Assembly: GCA_015698045.1 (NCBI GenBank)
Contig: BLAL01000206.1
Location: 992,001 to 1,056,000, forward strand
Length of the DNA stretch: 64,000 bases
Direction: 5' to 3'
From: Rhizophagus clarus
Taxonomy: Eukaryota; Glomeromycota; Glomeromycetes; Glomerales; Glomeraceae
Positions 1-11,692 of this stretch are shown here, piece after piece; the stretch's first letter is position 1, and every line of letters starts with the position of its first letter. The notes under the pieces are model-generated. The model made no database searches. It saw only the letters and a list, made by a program, of their open reading frames with translations, and was not told where the DNA came from. Position numbers and translations under genes: made by a program.

Positions 1-1500
1 AATTTATCATATTAAACTATGACTTTATTTCTTTAAATCCTGTTTATCAAAGTTAATATTTTTTACAATTATTTATCTTTAACATAACTAGTAATGATAA
101 TAATGATACAAAAAAAAGAAGTCTAACAATTATGATAATAAGAGAGAGAAATAATGGAAATAATATTAGAAACAAATAATTGGAAATAACAAAAATGATA
201 GGAGATAAAAGATATAGTAAAAAAAAAAAGATAGTGAAAAGAAGAGGAAAAGAATGCGAAATAAAAGGAACAGGATCGAAAACAAAAGGAATAGGGATAA
301 AATGAAAGGAGATAGAAATAAAAAAAGAAAAGATAACAAGAAGGGGACAAAAAAATGAAAGGATGACAAAAGGGAAATGAACAAAATGAAAGGATGATGA
401 TAAACGAAAAGATGATAAGAAAGAAATGAAAAAATGAAAAGATGATGAGAAGGAGAAATGAAAAGATGACAAAAATAAATGATGATAAAAACAAAATAAT
501 GATAAGAACGAAATGATGAGGATGAAATGATAATTGATGATGAGGACGAAATGATAATTGATGATGAAGACAAAATGATAATTGGTGATAAGAACGAAAT
601 GATAATTGATGATGAAGACGAAACGATGATTGATAAGGATGAAACAATGATGAGGACAAAATGATAATGAGGATGAAACGATCATGAGAATAAAAAAAGG
701 AGCAATAATGAAAAAGAAGAAAGTGAATAAAAACAAGAAAAAATAGTTAGTAAAAATGAAATATGAAAACGAAATTGAAAAAAAGATAAGAAAAAATGCT
801 ATACCTTGTTCGCAAAACTAAGACCTAAAAAAACAAAAGGAGGCGAAATGATAAAGATGAAATGAAATCGATGATGAGGATGAAATGATAATTAATAATA
901 AAGAAGAAATGATAATTGGTGATGAGGATGGATGAAATAATAATCGATGATAAGGATGGACAAAATGGACAAAATGGTGATGAGGATGAAACGATCATAA
1001 AAATGAAAGGAAAAAGGAGTGATAATGAAAAAGAAGAAAGTGAATGAAAACAAAAAGAAAAGGGGAATAATTTAATGAAAGATAAACCATAAAAAGAAAA
1101 AAAAATAGTTAGTAAAAATGAAATATAAAAACGAAATTGAAAAAAAAGATAAGAAAAAAATGCCATACCTTGTTCGAAAAACTAAGACCCTAAAAAAAAC
1201 AAAAGGAGGAAAAAAAAAAGAAATAATATACCATCATTTAATGTAAACCTGAAAGAGATTAAAGACCTAAAAAGAAAGGAAAAATAATAAATAGAAAGGA
1301 AAATGAAAACAAAAAGAACAACAAAAAACAACATACCTTTGACACAAAATTAAAAGAGCTTAAAAGGCTTAAAAAGAAAAGAAAAAGGAATTAGAAATAA
1401 TTAGAAAGAAAAGTGAAAATAAAAGAAGGAAAAAAAACATACCTCGAAACTGGAAAACCTAGAAAAAAAAATAAACAATTTAAAAATTAAAAATCAATCA
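1..1500. repeat. Purine-rich low-complexity tract with tandem duplication
   Basis: The plus strand is almost all A and G, with short imperfect repeats built on GATGA and AAATGATAATTGATGATGA words (about 480-680 and 840-1000). A larger unit is duplicated in tandem: the segment ending in ATACCTTGTTCG recurs with a period of about 364 bp (anchors near 801 and 1165). Long open frames on the minus strand here are Phe/Ser/Ile-only products of the polypyrimidine strand and are not believed to be coding. The minus strand also carries short exon-like segments, listed separately. Confidence 0.7.
805..1458 (-). CDS. Candidate row of small exons in polypyrimidine introns (partial, unknown gene)
   Basis: Read on the minus strand, five short segments each sit between a pyrimidine-rich acceptor ending in TTTAG, TCTAG or TTAAG and a donor GTATGT, GTATGG, GTATAT or GTATAG. 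They are 1458-1443 (16 nt), 1358-1337 or 1367-1337 (22 or 31 nt), 1266-1232 (35 nt), 1189-1169 (21 nt) and 824-805 (20 nt). The last two are copies of each other through the 364-bp duplication. The reading frame, start and product are not determined, and the row may run off the left edge. The splice-site pairs are seen directly; that they form a gene is inference. The alternative is a purine/pyrimidine satellite in which the pattern arose by duplication. Transcript data would be decisive. Confidence 0.3.
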
Positions 1501-1606
1501 GGTGATATCACCCAAGTTATATCACTTCTGGTTAAAACTAGTTATAATCATAAAAATAAATACAAAATCTAAAAATTTTTAGGAAAATTTTTTTTAATAT
1601 TATATA

Positions 1607-1779
1607 AGGTCAGTGACATATATTAGCTAATATTTTTTTACTATAGACACTTACCTCCCACCTCCAGGTAAGATATTTTGGTCATGTGCAACCAATCATA
1701 TTTTTTAAAAATTGTGTAACTTAAGATTTTTGCTTATCTATCCACCCCCTAAAATATTAGCTAATATATATCACTGTCC
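1607..1779. mobile_element. MITE with 28-bp terminal inverted repeats and TA flanks
   Basis: The left end reads AGGTCAGTGACATATATTAG and the reverse complement of the right end reads AGGACAGTGATATATATTAG; both continue into GCTAATATT. The element is about 173 bp and is flanked by TA on both sides, the target duplication of Tc1/mariner-type elements. The interior has C-rich runs and no coding capacity. The element at 9770-9955 has a similar design (AGGG-type ends, G/C-rich runs, an ATTGGTT-like word) and may be a distant relative. Confidence 0.65.
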
Positions 1780-1882
1780 TAATTATTTAAAATTCTTTAT
1801 ATATATTTTTAAAACCTATTAAGTAAAACAGTTTAAAATTAGTTAAAATCATAATTTTAATTGTATTAAATATTGATATTTA

Positions 1883-2035
1883 CAAAAAATGGCTTGGTAT
1901 TGATAAAAATGGCTTGGTATTTGTTTGTATTTAATAAAAATGGCTTAGTATTTGATAAAAATGGCTTAATATCTGATAAAAATAGCTTAGTATCTGATAA
2001 AAAAAACTTAGCACTTAATAAAAAAAAAGCTTAAC
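1883..2035. repeat. Minisatellite of about 21 bp, seven degenerate copies
   Basis: Units of the form AAAAATGGCTTGGTATTTGAT repeat with drift from 1883 to 2035; later copies decay to AATAGCTTAGTATCTGAT and AACTTAGCACTTAAT. No gene overlaps it. Confidence 0.6.
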
Positions 2036-2424
2036 AAAGGATTTTAAAATTCTTTTTTAATATATATAATATTAAATTATAAATATAATTTAATAGATAA
2101 TATTTATTTATTGTTAATTAAATATGCAAAAAAAAAATTGTTAAAAAGTGATGAAATATTACTAAAATATAATAAAAATACTAAAAAATTATAAATATTT
2201 CTATATATTTAAATGGGATTTGGAATTGAAATTACATCCAGATTAGTCCAAGAATTGGGACTTGTGATACATAACATCTTTATTTATCTGCTAATTAAAT
2301 CCTCCTCTTATCCCTCTAATTTAACATTTTATAAACATACTATTTGCTTGGTCTAGCCTAATAATATTCTCTAAAATACATCGTTATATATAATATCACA
2401 TGACTTGCATTAATTATTAATAAA

Positions 2425-3146
2425 GCAATTGTACCGTATATCGCGGGCCACGGTACCCCAGGACCGGGAAAACTAATAATAGAGGTCACCGGACAATAGT
2501 AAATTGGTGAGTTTACCCAAATTAAAAATATTTTGCATAAGTAATTGACTTAAAAATCTAACAATCCTACACAGGAATGTCTGAAGAATATAATGAACCA
2601 TAAAATATTCTTGTAAAATTAATATTAACTGAGATCATTAAATTTTCCGAAAAAATTTTTATAATAATGCGAACCACTTTTAAAAAAATTTATTAATTAT
2701 GCGAACCACCTTTTGTGTTACACAGAATATATAAAAATTTAAATTGAGTGTATAAATGGCAAATTTAACTCTAACCTTAAGCAGATATTGTTAGTCCACA
2801 CATTTTGGCTTCATTAAAAATTGAATATATCAAAAATTTAATCAACTTTACTAGTGTGCCGGGTGCTACGGTGACCTCTATTATAAGATTTCCCGGTCCT
2901 GGTACCCCCTATGCGGCTATGCATAGTATCCCCCCCTTCGTTCACCCGAAAAAAAGTTCCATTTTCTAATTTTATTATTTAATGAATCTAATTTTGTCCA
3001 GATATTATGTAAAAATAATTTTTTGGTTATTATCAATCCTTTAAATACATTCTCTTCATAATGAAAATTTGATTTATTGACATGGTGGTACAAGGGAATT
3101 TACAAGATACCCGGGGTACTATGCCCGTGATATACGGTATAACTGC
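2425..3146. mobile_element. Nested inverted-repeat (foldback) element, about 720 bp
   Basis: Two inverted pairs are visible. The inner pair joins 2453-2492 (GGTACCCCAGGACCGGGAAA then AATAGAGGTCACCGG) with 2869-2907, whose reverse complement reads GGTACCAGGACCGGGAAATC and then AATAGAGGTCACCG. The outer pair joins 2425-2460 (ACCGTATATCGCGGG) with 3101-3146, whose reverse complement contains ACCGTATATCACGGG. The arms are GC-rich against an AT-rich background. There is no open frame inside. I could not identify a clear target duplication, so the ends are approximate. Confidence 0.55.
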
Positions 3147-3799
3147 TATAACTGCTCATTAGTTACATATTTATGGCTTTAGATTTTAATTGTGACTTGA
3201 ATGTATGACACAAATGAAGCATGCTCTATAGTACTGTCCGTTTACTAATACCACGAAAATTTTGACTGTGTCCACCTTCCTCTTTCTGATCAGCACGGAA
3301 ATCGCTATAAATTTGCAGAGCTCAACTATGGTTGGTACATTTCAAGATAATATTGTATGTTCTATCTACGATAATATAAATAATTGAAACGTAATACCAG
3401 AAATGTGGTACTCTTATATTCGTGCCCAATCAAGACTTTGTTTTTAAAAAATTCTGTGTGATCGGAACTCCCATGTGATTTTTTTTATTTGGATACGTGG
3501 GAAATTCAAATGTATTTGCAGTTTGATCTGTTACGCCATTAAAACTTTATTTATTAAACTTTATTTATAATAAATTATACTAAGCCGAATCGAGTAAATT
3601 TCAAAGTTGAAATTTGACATTTTAAAAATCGTAATTAATGTGTAATAACCCACGTAGTAAATTTCAGCCCTTTTATGTATCTCAGCCTTACATTATAAAT
3701 ACATAAGCTTTTCGAGCTTCAAAAAAAAATATTTAATTTTTTTTTTTTTTGAAATAAATCTATTATTCACTCAAAATCAACTAGTCGATAAAAAAAAAT
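3147..3799. other. Upstream region of the ceramidase gene
   Basis: Ordinary AT-rich intergenic DNA. An A9 run followed closely by a T14 run (3721-3752) lies about 50-80 nt before the ceramidase ATG, comparable to the homopolymer tracts ahead of other genes in this window but in the opposite order. No other site is recognised. Confidence 0.4.
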
Positions 3800-6280
3800 A
3801 TGATTAAGACATGGATTTATATATTATTGATGATTACGGCGCAGTTTAATCAAAATTTGGTTCATGGGGCAACAAATTATAATGTAAACATTTTAAATAA
3901 GCGTTTTAAATTTAAATTCTTTTCTTTTAACAATATATATTGTATAGGTTGGAATTGGAATAGCTGATATAACAGGAATAGTAGGTACTTGTCATGCCCT
4001 ATTTTTATCTTATCTTATGTAAAACTAATTATCCTTTTATACCGTATATTAGCTGGAATTAACATGATGGGATATGCCATGCCAGAACAAATCGCAAAGG
4101 GATTACATATAAGACAAAGATCAAGAGCATTTATTATAATAGATCCAAATACCGGTAAAAGGGTTGTATTTGTTTCCGCCGATCTTGCTATGGGATCATT
4201 AGCTGTTAGAAGAGCAACTTTGAAAAAATTAAAAGAAACTTATGGTGATCTTTATAATGATGAAAATGGTAAGTTTCTCTGAAAAGAATTTTTATTTTTC
4301 TCCCCTTTTTCTACAGTAAAAATGTTAAACTTTGCTTCATATATTGTGTAGTTGCTATATCAGGAATACACACACATGCTGGACCAGCAGGATATTTACA
4401 ATATGCGGTAAATCTTTAAAATTATTTCTTATTAGTTTCTTATTATTCTAACAAACCCTCCTTTTTCTTTCTTTTCTTTTTTTTACGCTCTTGTTAGTTG
4501 TATCAAATAACATCATTTGGATATTTTAAAGAGAATACGGAAGCTATATCAACAGGAATTTATAATTCGATAGTAAAAGCTCATAATTCAATTCAACCAG
4601 CTTCAATATTCGTATCAACTGGAGAATTATTGAATACAAATGTAAATAGATCACCATTTTCATATGAACAAAATCCTAAAGAAGAAAGATCTCAATATAA
4701 ATATAATGTAGATAAAGAAATGATCCTATTAAAATTCACAAATGCGAAAGGTGATGTTATTGGTAGTGTAAATTGGTTTCCTGTGCATCCCGTATCTATG
4801 ATGAATAATAATACATTAGTATCAGGAGATAATAAAGGAACCGCATCATATTTCTTAGAAAGGGAATATAATAATGGTACTTTACCTGGTGAAGAAACTA
4901 TCGTGCATGCTTTTGCTAATAGTAATTTGGGTGATAGTTCACCAAATATTTTTGGTCCTTATTGTGCTGATACAGGATTACCTTGCGAATATAGGACAAG
5001 TACTTGTAATGGAAAAAAAGAGACTTGTTTCGGTAGAGGTTATGGTTATTTAACTGGTGATGATATATATGCTACAAGAAAAATTGCAGAATTACATGTT
5101 GCTAAAGCTAAAGAATTAATTGATACAGCTAAAACTCCTATTACTGGTAGTATTGATTATAAATTTACAAGAGTTAATATTCAAGAATATAATTTTACTC
5201 TTAATGGAAAAACTGTTTCTTTATGTAAAGCTGCTCTCGGTTATAGTATGGTTGCTGGTACAACTGATGGTCCAGGTGGATTTAATTTTATTCAAGGTGA
5301 TAATAGTACTGGTGACCCTTTTTGGAGATTCTTTACAAGTTTAATAAAACAACCTACTAAAGAGACAATAGAATGTCAAAGACCTAAACCAATTGTATTG
5401 GCTACGGGTGAAATGACATTTCCTTACGATTTTACTCCTTCCATTATTGAAATCCAATTATTAAAAATTGGTAATTTTATAATTTGTGTCGTACCTGGTG
5501 AATTTACTACTATGAGCGGTAGAAGATTAACCAAAGCTGTAAAGAACGTTTTAGTGAAAAAAGGAGTTATCGATAAAAATGGAATTGTAATCGTTAGTGG
5601 TCCTTCAAATACTTATACACATTATATTACTACGCCCGAAGAATATATTGTACAAAGATACGAAGGCGGTTCAACAATTTATGGTCCAAACACTTTAAAC
5701 GCTTATCTTCAATTATATACAGATTTATCTCTTGCATTAGCTGATAATCTTCATGTACCAATAGGTCCCGAAGCTCCTGATTTTACTGGCAAGGCTATGA
5801 ATTTTGTACCACCGGTTATTGTTGATATTCCTCCTTTATTCAAAAAATTTGGTGATGTTATAAAGGATGCTAATAAAGAATACATTAGAGGTGAAACTGT
5901 TGAAGTTGAATTTGTTGGTGGTCATCCCAAAAATCATATTCAATTAGAAGGTAGTTTTCTTTATGTGCAAAAATTGGTAAATAATAATAATTGGATTAAT
6001 ATTAAAAATGATGGAGATATAACTACGAAGTTTAAATGGTTGGGTGATAGTATTGTCAGAATTATTTGGGAAATCGGTGATGATGTTGAAGGTACGCGTG
6101 TAATCTGAAGAAATTTTTATTATATTTCAAATGATTTTATTTTTTTACCTTTTCTCTTCTTACTCTTGATTTATAGCTGGAACTTACCGTATATTTTATC
6201 AAGGATATCATAAAGAACTTGGTGGTAAAATTGTGCCTGAATCTGGTATTACTTCTAATTTTTTCGTCTTCGAATCCTAA
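3800..6280 (+). CDS. Neutral ceramidase
   Basis: Hydrolyses ceramide to sphingosine and a fatty acid; family members are secreted or lie on the lumenal or outer face of membranes. Six exons splice in frame to 696 aa: 3800-3883, 3948-3984, 4053-4268, 4352-4407, 4498-6091, 6177-6280. The short first exon encodes a hydrophobic signal-like segment (residues about 3-23). It is followed by GIGIADITG and INMMGYAMP, the conserved family opening, then GIHTHAGP (about 118-125) and FPVHP (His about 228), likely zinc ligands. The NLGDSSPN motif holds the probable catalytic serine (about 279). TTPEEYIVQRYEGGSTIYG is a family signature, and the last 120 residues form the C-terminal domain. The length matches the usual 680-780 aa and no disruption is seen. 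The identification is strong; the exact signal-peptide cleavage site is not determined. Confidence 0.95.
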
Positions 6281-7703
6281 TTTTCGGTAATATAGACTAC
6301 TATGTAGCATTTTAATGTAAATATATCATGTGAATGGGATATTAAGTAAATATATTAGATGTAAATTATAAAAAAATTAAAGAATAAAAAATAATTAAAA
6401 TTTTGAAATTTATGGCCCTGTAATTTAGTACTTTTTGATAATTGGCTCCGAACGAGACTAATACAAATAATGGTATAAAATCAAATAAATCAGCCATACT
6501 ATCGTTAATTCGGGTGAATTCTGAACGAATTAGTTTGCAACAAAATGCACAATCACAAGTTCACAACTAATTATTTGTAGTATATATATATATTTTTTTT
6601 TTTTTACAAAAAAAGCCAGAATTTGAAATCTCTTTATTAATATTTTTATGACAAGTCCGTTTATATATCTTTTTATATTATCTTTTATTACAAAGTATTA
6701 TTTTTATTTAAAAGAAATAATATTTTAACAAGTAATCGTTATTAGATATATTCGCCACTTTTTTGTGTATCTTAATGAATAAAGTAATCAAAATTCATTA
6801 CTCTTACATACGTATTTTTGTATAAATTTATTTAATATATTATAATATATTTATTATATCTGTAATATATTATTATATAATGGTAAAAATCTCGTGATTT
6901 GATTTTGTAATATATAAAATACATTAAAATTAACGATTTTTTATTTTCTTCTTTCTTTTTAAAAATGAATTTAAAAATTATTATTTTAGTAAAAAATTTT
7001 TTAATTTTAATTTATTAATTAAAGTTTCTTTACTTTATAAATAAAATTTGTATATTTATTTTTTTTTAAAAAAAATTTTAATATTTTTTATTTTTTAAAA
7101 AAAAACTGAATTTTTAAAAAATATTTAAGTTTTGAAATTTATAAGAAAATTCATTTTTTTTATTTTATTTAGCTTTATTTTTAATTTTAAAAGAATATTT
7201 ATTTGATATTTTGTTTTAAAAAAAAAATTGGAATTGAATATTATAACATAACAAATTTACTGATTATTATTGATCATTACTAATTTTTTTTTTTTTTATA
7301 CAAATCTTATATATTTACCTTAATAACTTTAAAAATTATATAATATATATTTTTTTGTCTGCTTTACAATTTTATTTAATATATTAAAAATGTTTAAAAT
7401 ACTGTTTTTTTTAATAAGGCATTGAAGCCACATCTTTCTTTATTAGTAATCAGATAGGTTTCAATAAAAATAAAACTGATGAATACAAAAAGAGATATTT
7501 CCAACCAAAGGCCAGTCTTATCATCCGCCAAAAAATTAAAATATTATATAAAAAAAATAAAGGGAAAAAAGGAATAAAAAAGAAAATATTCTATTACTAC
7601 TAGTGAAACAAGGTAAAATCCTACTAATTATTATCTAATTTTGAGACTGTTTCTAAATAAAATCCATTAAAACCTTCTTTATTTCAACAATTTCTGCATG
7701 CAA
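6281..7703. other. AT-rich intergenic stretch
   Basis: The first 100 bases are the 3' flank of the ceramidase gene. From about 6560 to 7420 the sequence is nearly pure A/T with homopolymer runs. A slightly more complex patch at 7425-7690 may be the 3' untranslated region of the minus-strand exon that follows. No gene or RNA is recognised. Confidence 0.5.
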
Positions 7704-7827
7704 TTATTTCTTTGAAAGTTTCTTTGGAGAAGAAGGGCCTTCGCTATGCTTTTTAGTAGTTTTCGTTATCTTAGTCTTCTTATCCATTTTATGTCTAGTA
7801 GATGATTTACCTGAATCCTTTTTCAGA
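7704..7827 (-). CDS. Lysine-rich terminal exon or gene remnant
   Basis: On the minus strand an acceptor TATTTTAG opens a 41-codon frame ending in TAA at 7704-7706. The product is strongly basic, starting LKKDSGKSSTRHKMDKK and ending SPKKLSKK, like the disordered basic tail of a nuclear or ribosome-associated protein. Base composition is clearly less AT-rich than the surroundings, which is why it stands out. I found no upstream exon to join to it in the desert on its 5' side, so it may be the last exon of a gene with a long intron or a remnant. Function unknown. Confidence 0.3.
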
Positions 7828-9769
7828 CTAAAATACTATTTTTAATTTTATATAAAAAATATAATAAATTATAAAAGTAATAAAAAACAAAATTAAAAAC
7901 TCTTTCTCATTCTATATAGTTCATAATTTGATAAAAAATAATTTTTATTTTTTCAAAAACTGTATATAGTTAAATGAATATTTTATTACTATATTATTTA
8001 TATAAGATTTATTTAATGCTAATAAGATTACTTACCAATTAATTATAAAAAAATTTAAACTTGCTTTTAAAAAGCTAATACTAAACAAATTGTTTAATTG
8101 AACTTTAATACATTTTTTACTTTTTATCAAGAACACAAATAAAAAAAAGTACCAATAAATTCTAAAAAACTATATATTTGATTAAAGATATTAACCTTAA
8201 TTATTTTTAAAAAAATTTTGAATTACGTTTATAGAATTTTATAACCTTAATTAATTACAGCATATATAAAAATTTTGTATTATAGTACTTTTTTGAATTA
8301 TAGCTAACTTTTTTATACCTGATAATATTTAAAAGTATTTAGATAAAATAATTAAAAAATAGAAATATATCAAAAATCTTTTATATCTTATATATCAGAT
8401 TGCTTTTCTTATCTTTAAATACCATACAATTTTAGTGCAAAAATAATAAAAACAAGTTTAAAAATCATTGTTTAATCTAAAAAATTACCTGTTGGATTAT
8501 TTTATAAATTTGAAAATTTTTATAAAATAATAAATACTAATTAATAATAAAGATTTTATTAGCAAATACTAATAAAAATAAAGATGAAATAATATAAAAA
8601 AAAAATAAATAAAAAGTTATTTTAGTAAAACAAATAATACTCTCAGTTGAATTTATACTAAAAGTATTTAAATTAATTATATAATCGTAATTACAAATTA
8701 TTTTTAACCTTACTTTTAGTTTTTCTTTAAAATTAATAACTGTATTTTTTATATCAAAAGTAAAGAAAACTAAGCTGATAATTAAAAATAATGACATAAC
8801 TTATATATTTATAAAATATTATCCTAACTTAAATTTAAACTAATATATTTATGATATATTAATATATAATATGCTGGTCAAGTGAAATAATCTTATCTTA
8901 CTTAATTATTTTAAGGTTTAAAGAAATATTATTTTTATAATAATTAAAAAATAAAAGAAGTATAAAACTATTTAATATAAATTAAATATAATATACAATT
9001 TTCTATTTAAAAGAAAAACTACCTTTAGATTATTCTGCTTAGCTTAGAAGTTATTAAATATTATTTAACTACTTGAAATTTTTAAAAATGTAAAAAAAAA
9101 AGAAAAATTTTAAACTGCTTTTATAGATTTACTGATAGACATAATGGTTTTAATACTATTGTTTAAAAATAATCTTATAAATTATATTAATTTGCTTAAA
9201 ATTAATATTTTTAAAAAAGTTAAAAATCCAGATAACAAATAATAAATATTAGATTATTAAAGTTAGGATAATTTACAATCTGTAATAATTAATAATTAAT
9301 TTTTTGAAATAGAATAATATTATTATAATGTTTTATTTTTTATTAATTACTAAATGAAGAAAAATAAAAAGTCTAATTTTATAGAACAAAATAATTTTAA
9401 CAACAAAAAAAAGATTTTATTTTCTAATCATAAAAAATTAAGAACCAATTCTGAATTATCAACAACTAGTTTTAATTATATTTTCATAAGAAATCCATTA
9501 AAGAATTCAAGTAAAATTTTGTTTAGACATAAAGATAAAGAAAAAAATAATTCTAAAATATTAAAAATAACAGGCATTTCTTTTTTAAAAAGCCATCTAA
9601 AAAATAATTGCTTATAAAAATTATAAAATTAAAAATAATTTTAATAAATTTTATTAAGAAATAAGTAATAATTAAGAGATATTTACTTTAATTTTTTTAA
9701 ATGAATTAAAAAATTTCTTTTTTTATATTCTTTTTCTTTTATTAATATTAGTAGTATATTAATTTTTTA
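7828..9769. other. A/T desert
   Basis: Almost pure A/T sequence with no convincing gene. A Lys/Asn-rich 87-codon frame at 9354-9617 (+) is within what such composition gives by chance and is treated as rejected. Confidence 0.5.
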
Positions 9770-9955
9770 AGGGAGTTTACACATATTATGTAATTATCAA
9801 AGGAGGGGAGGGGGATAGTTAAAATCTTACGTTACACTTATATTAATTATATAATTTATAAATACTATAATCTGATTGGTTATTAAATCTAACAGGGGAG
9901 GAAGGGGGTAAGGGTTTATAACAAAATGGATATTAAGTGATATGTGTAACTCCCC
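9770..9955. mobile_element. MITE with AGGGAGTTTACACAT ends and G-rich interior
   Basis: The left end AGGGAGTTTACACATATTA pairs with the right end, whose reverse complement reads GGGGAGTTACACATATCAC; TA flanks both sides. Length is about 186 bp. The interior holds two G-rich stretches, GGAGGGGAGGGGG (9802-9814) and GGGGAGGAAGGGGG (9895-9908), that could form quadruplexes. No coding capacity. Confidence 0.6.
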
Positions 9956-11684
9956 TAAATAGTATAATTGAATTAGTTCTTTAGAATGTAGAGTATTTTT
10001 TTTTATATAACTTTATATAATAATTATTATCTATTACTAGTTTGCCTAATAAAATTTATATATTAATCAATATCTTTAAATATTAGAAAAAAAAAAAAAA
10101 TAAATAATTTTTTTTATTTTTTTTTTTTTAATTTTTTTTATATATATATATAATTTTTTTTTATTAACAGTGTTGATTGTACACTCACTTTATTAAACAA
10201 TAAGGATTATAAAATAATTATTATATATTTTTTTATATATATATAATTATAATTTATAAGTATTATTAAATAATTATTGATAATTATTACTAATATAAAC
10301 AATTCTTATTACTTAATTTTTACTAAAATTATAATTATTTATTAAAATTTTAATTAAATAAATTTAAATAATAAATAAGTAAAATATATAAATATAATTA
10401 ACTATTAATTATAGAATTCAGAAATATATATATATAAGAACTAAATAATAATAAAAAATTTATTATAATTTATGGATATTATACAATATTGTATTTATAT
10501 TGGTTAACGTCACTTTGTAACGTTAACTAATATAAATATCACTGTGCAATATCTATATTATCGTACAGCTAATGCAGATCATGCTTTTTATCAGTTATAT
10601 AAAATTTATCAATAGTCAAATTAATGATATGATTGATATTAATAAATAGTGAAATTTAAAATCATTTTATTGTATGCAAATAAATTATCACTGTTCAATA
10701 TTGTATGCAAATAAACTATTACCATTCAATATTGTATGTAAATAAACTATTACCATTCAATATTGTATGCAAATAAACTATTACTATTCAATATTGTACA
10801 ATAATAATATTATTAACAATTTATTAAAAATATAGGCTAAATGATATTAATATGATCCTATAGGGTTATGTGATAAGTTGTATATATGAGTTTAATTTTC
10901 TATATAAATAGTATATAAAATTAATAATTGATATTAAAAATCCTATAAAATATACAAATAAAATTTCAGATTTTAAGAATTAAATAAAATTCTTAATTAA
11001 TTATTTCAGTAAAATATAATATATTATATTATAACAAAATATAATAAAATATATTAAATATTTATATATGAAAAAACTAATATAGTTTTATAATTAGAAA
11101 AAAATTTATTTTGATATTTATATTTAAGTTTATTTTTATAATATATTTAAATTTTAATTTGAAGTTTTAATCCAAAATCTCAAAAAAAAAAGTTAAAGAA
11201 TATTAATAAATATTTTTATATAAACCTACCTTTTTTTTTTTATAAATACTTATTTATTTTGAATTATTTCAAGTTTCAGTTTAAATTTTACAAAAAAAAA
11301 AAAATTAGCAAATATTTTATTTAAACTTGCATTTTTTCATTTTTAAAATATTTAATTATCAAATTTCATTCTAAAATTTATAAAAAAAAAAGGTTAAAAA
11401 ATATTAGTAAATACTCTTTAATATATAAAAAATTAAATTATTATTTCTTTTTTAGAAATACTTACTTATTTTAAATTTCAAATTCTGATTAAATTCTAAA
11501 ATCTATTAAAAAAAATTATAAAATATTAGCAAGCATTTTTTAATAAAATCCTTAAAATTTAAAATTTATTAATATAATAATCTATAAAAAATAAATAATT
11601 TTAATTATATAGATAAGTAAAAAACTAAAAGAAATAGTAAAATTTTATTAATTTTCTTTAAATTCTGTTTCATATACTTAATTT
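9956..11684. other. A/T desert with a palindrome and a 35-bp minisatellite
   Basis: Mostly A/T. Near 10476-10556 is an imperfect palindrome centred on GGTTAACGT-CACTTTGTA-ACGTTAACT, with arms of about 35 bp. At 10668-10803 a unit of about 35 bp (AAATAAACTATTACCATTCA then ATATTGTATGC) repeats about four times and shares the CAATATTGTA word with the palindrome arms. Neither overlaps a gene. Confidence 0.55.
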
Positions 11685-11692
11685 AATATATT

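Noticed and set aside
53..1166. Long minus-strand frames rich in Phe, Ser, Ile and Leu
   Set aside because: They are the translation of a polypyrimidine strand with simple repeats; several overlapping frames are open at once and none has normal residue diversity.
9354..9617. 87-codon Lys/Asn-rich plus-strand frame
   Set aside because: Composition is what A/T-rich DNA gives by chance; no splice or promoter context and no recognisable domain.
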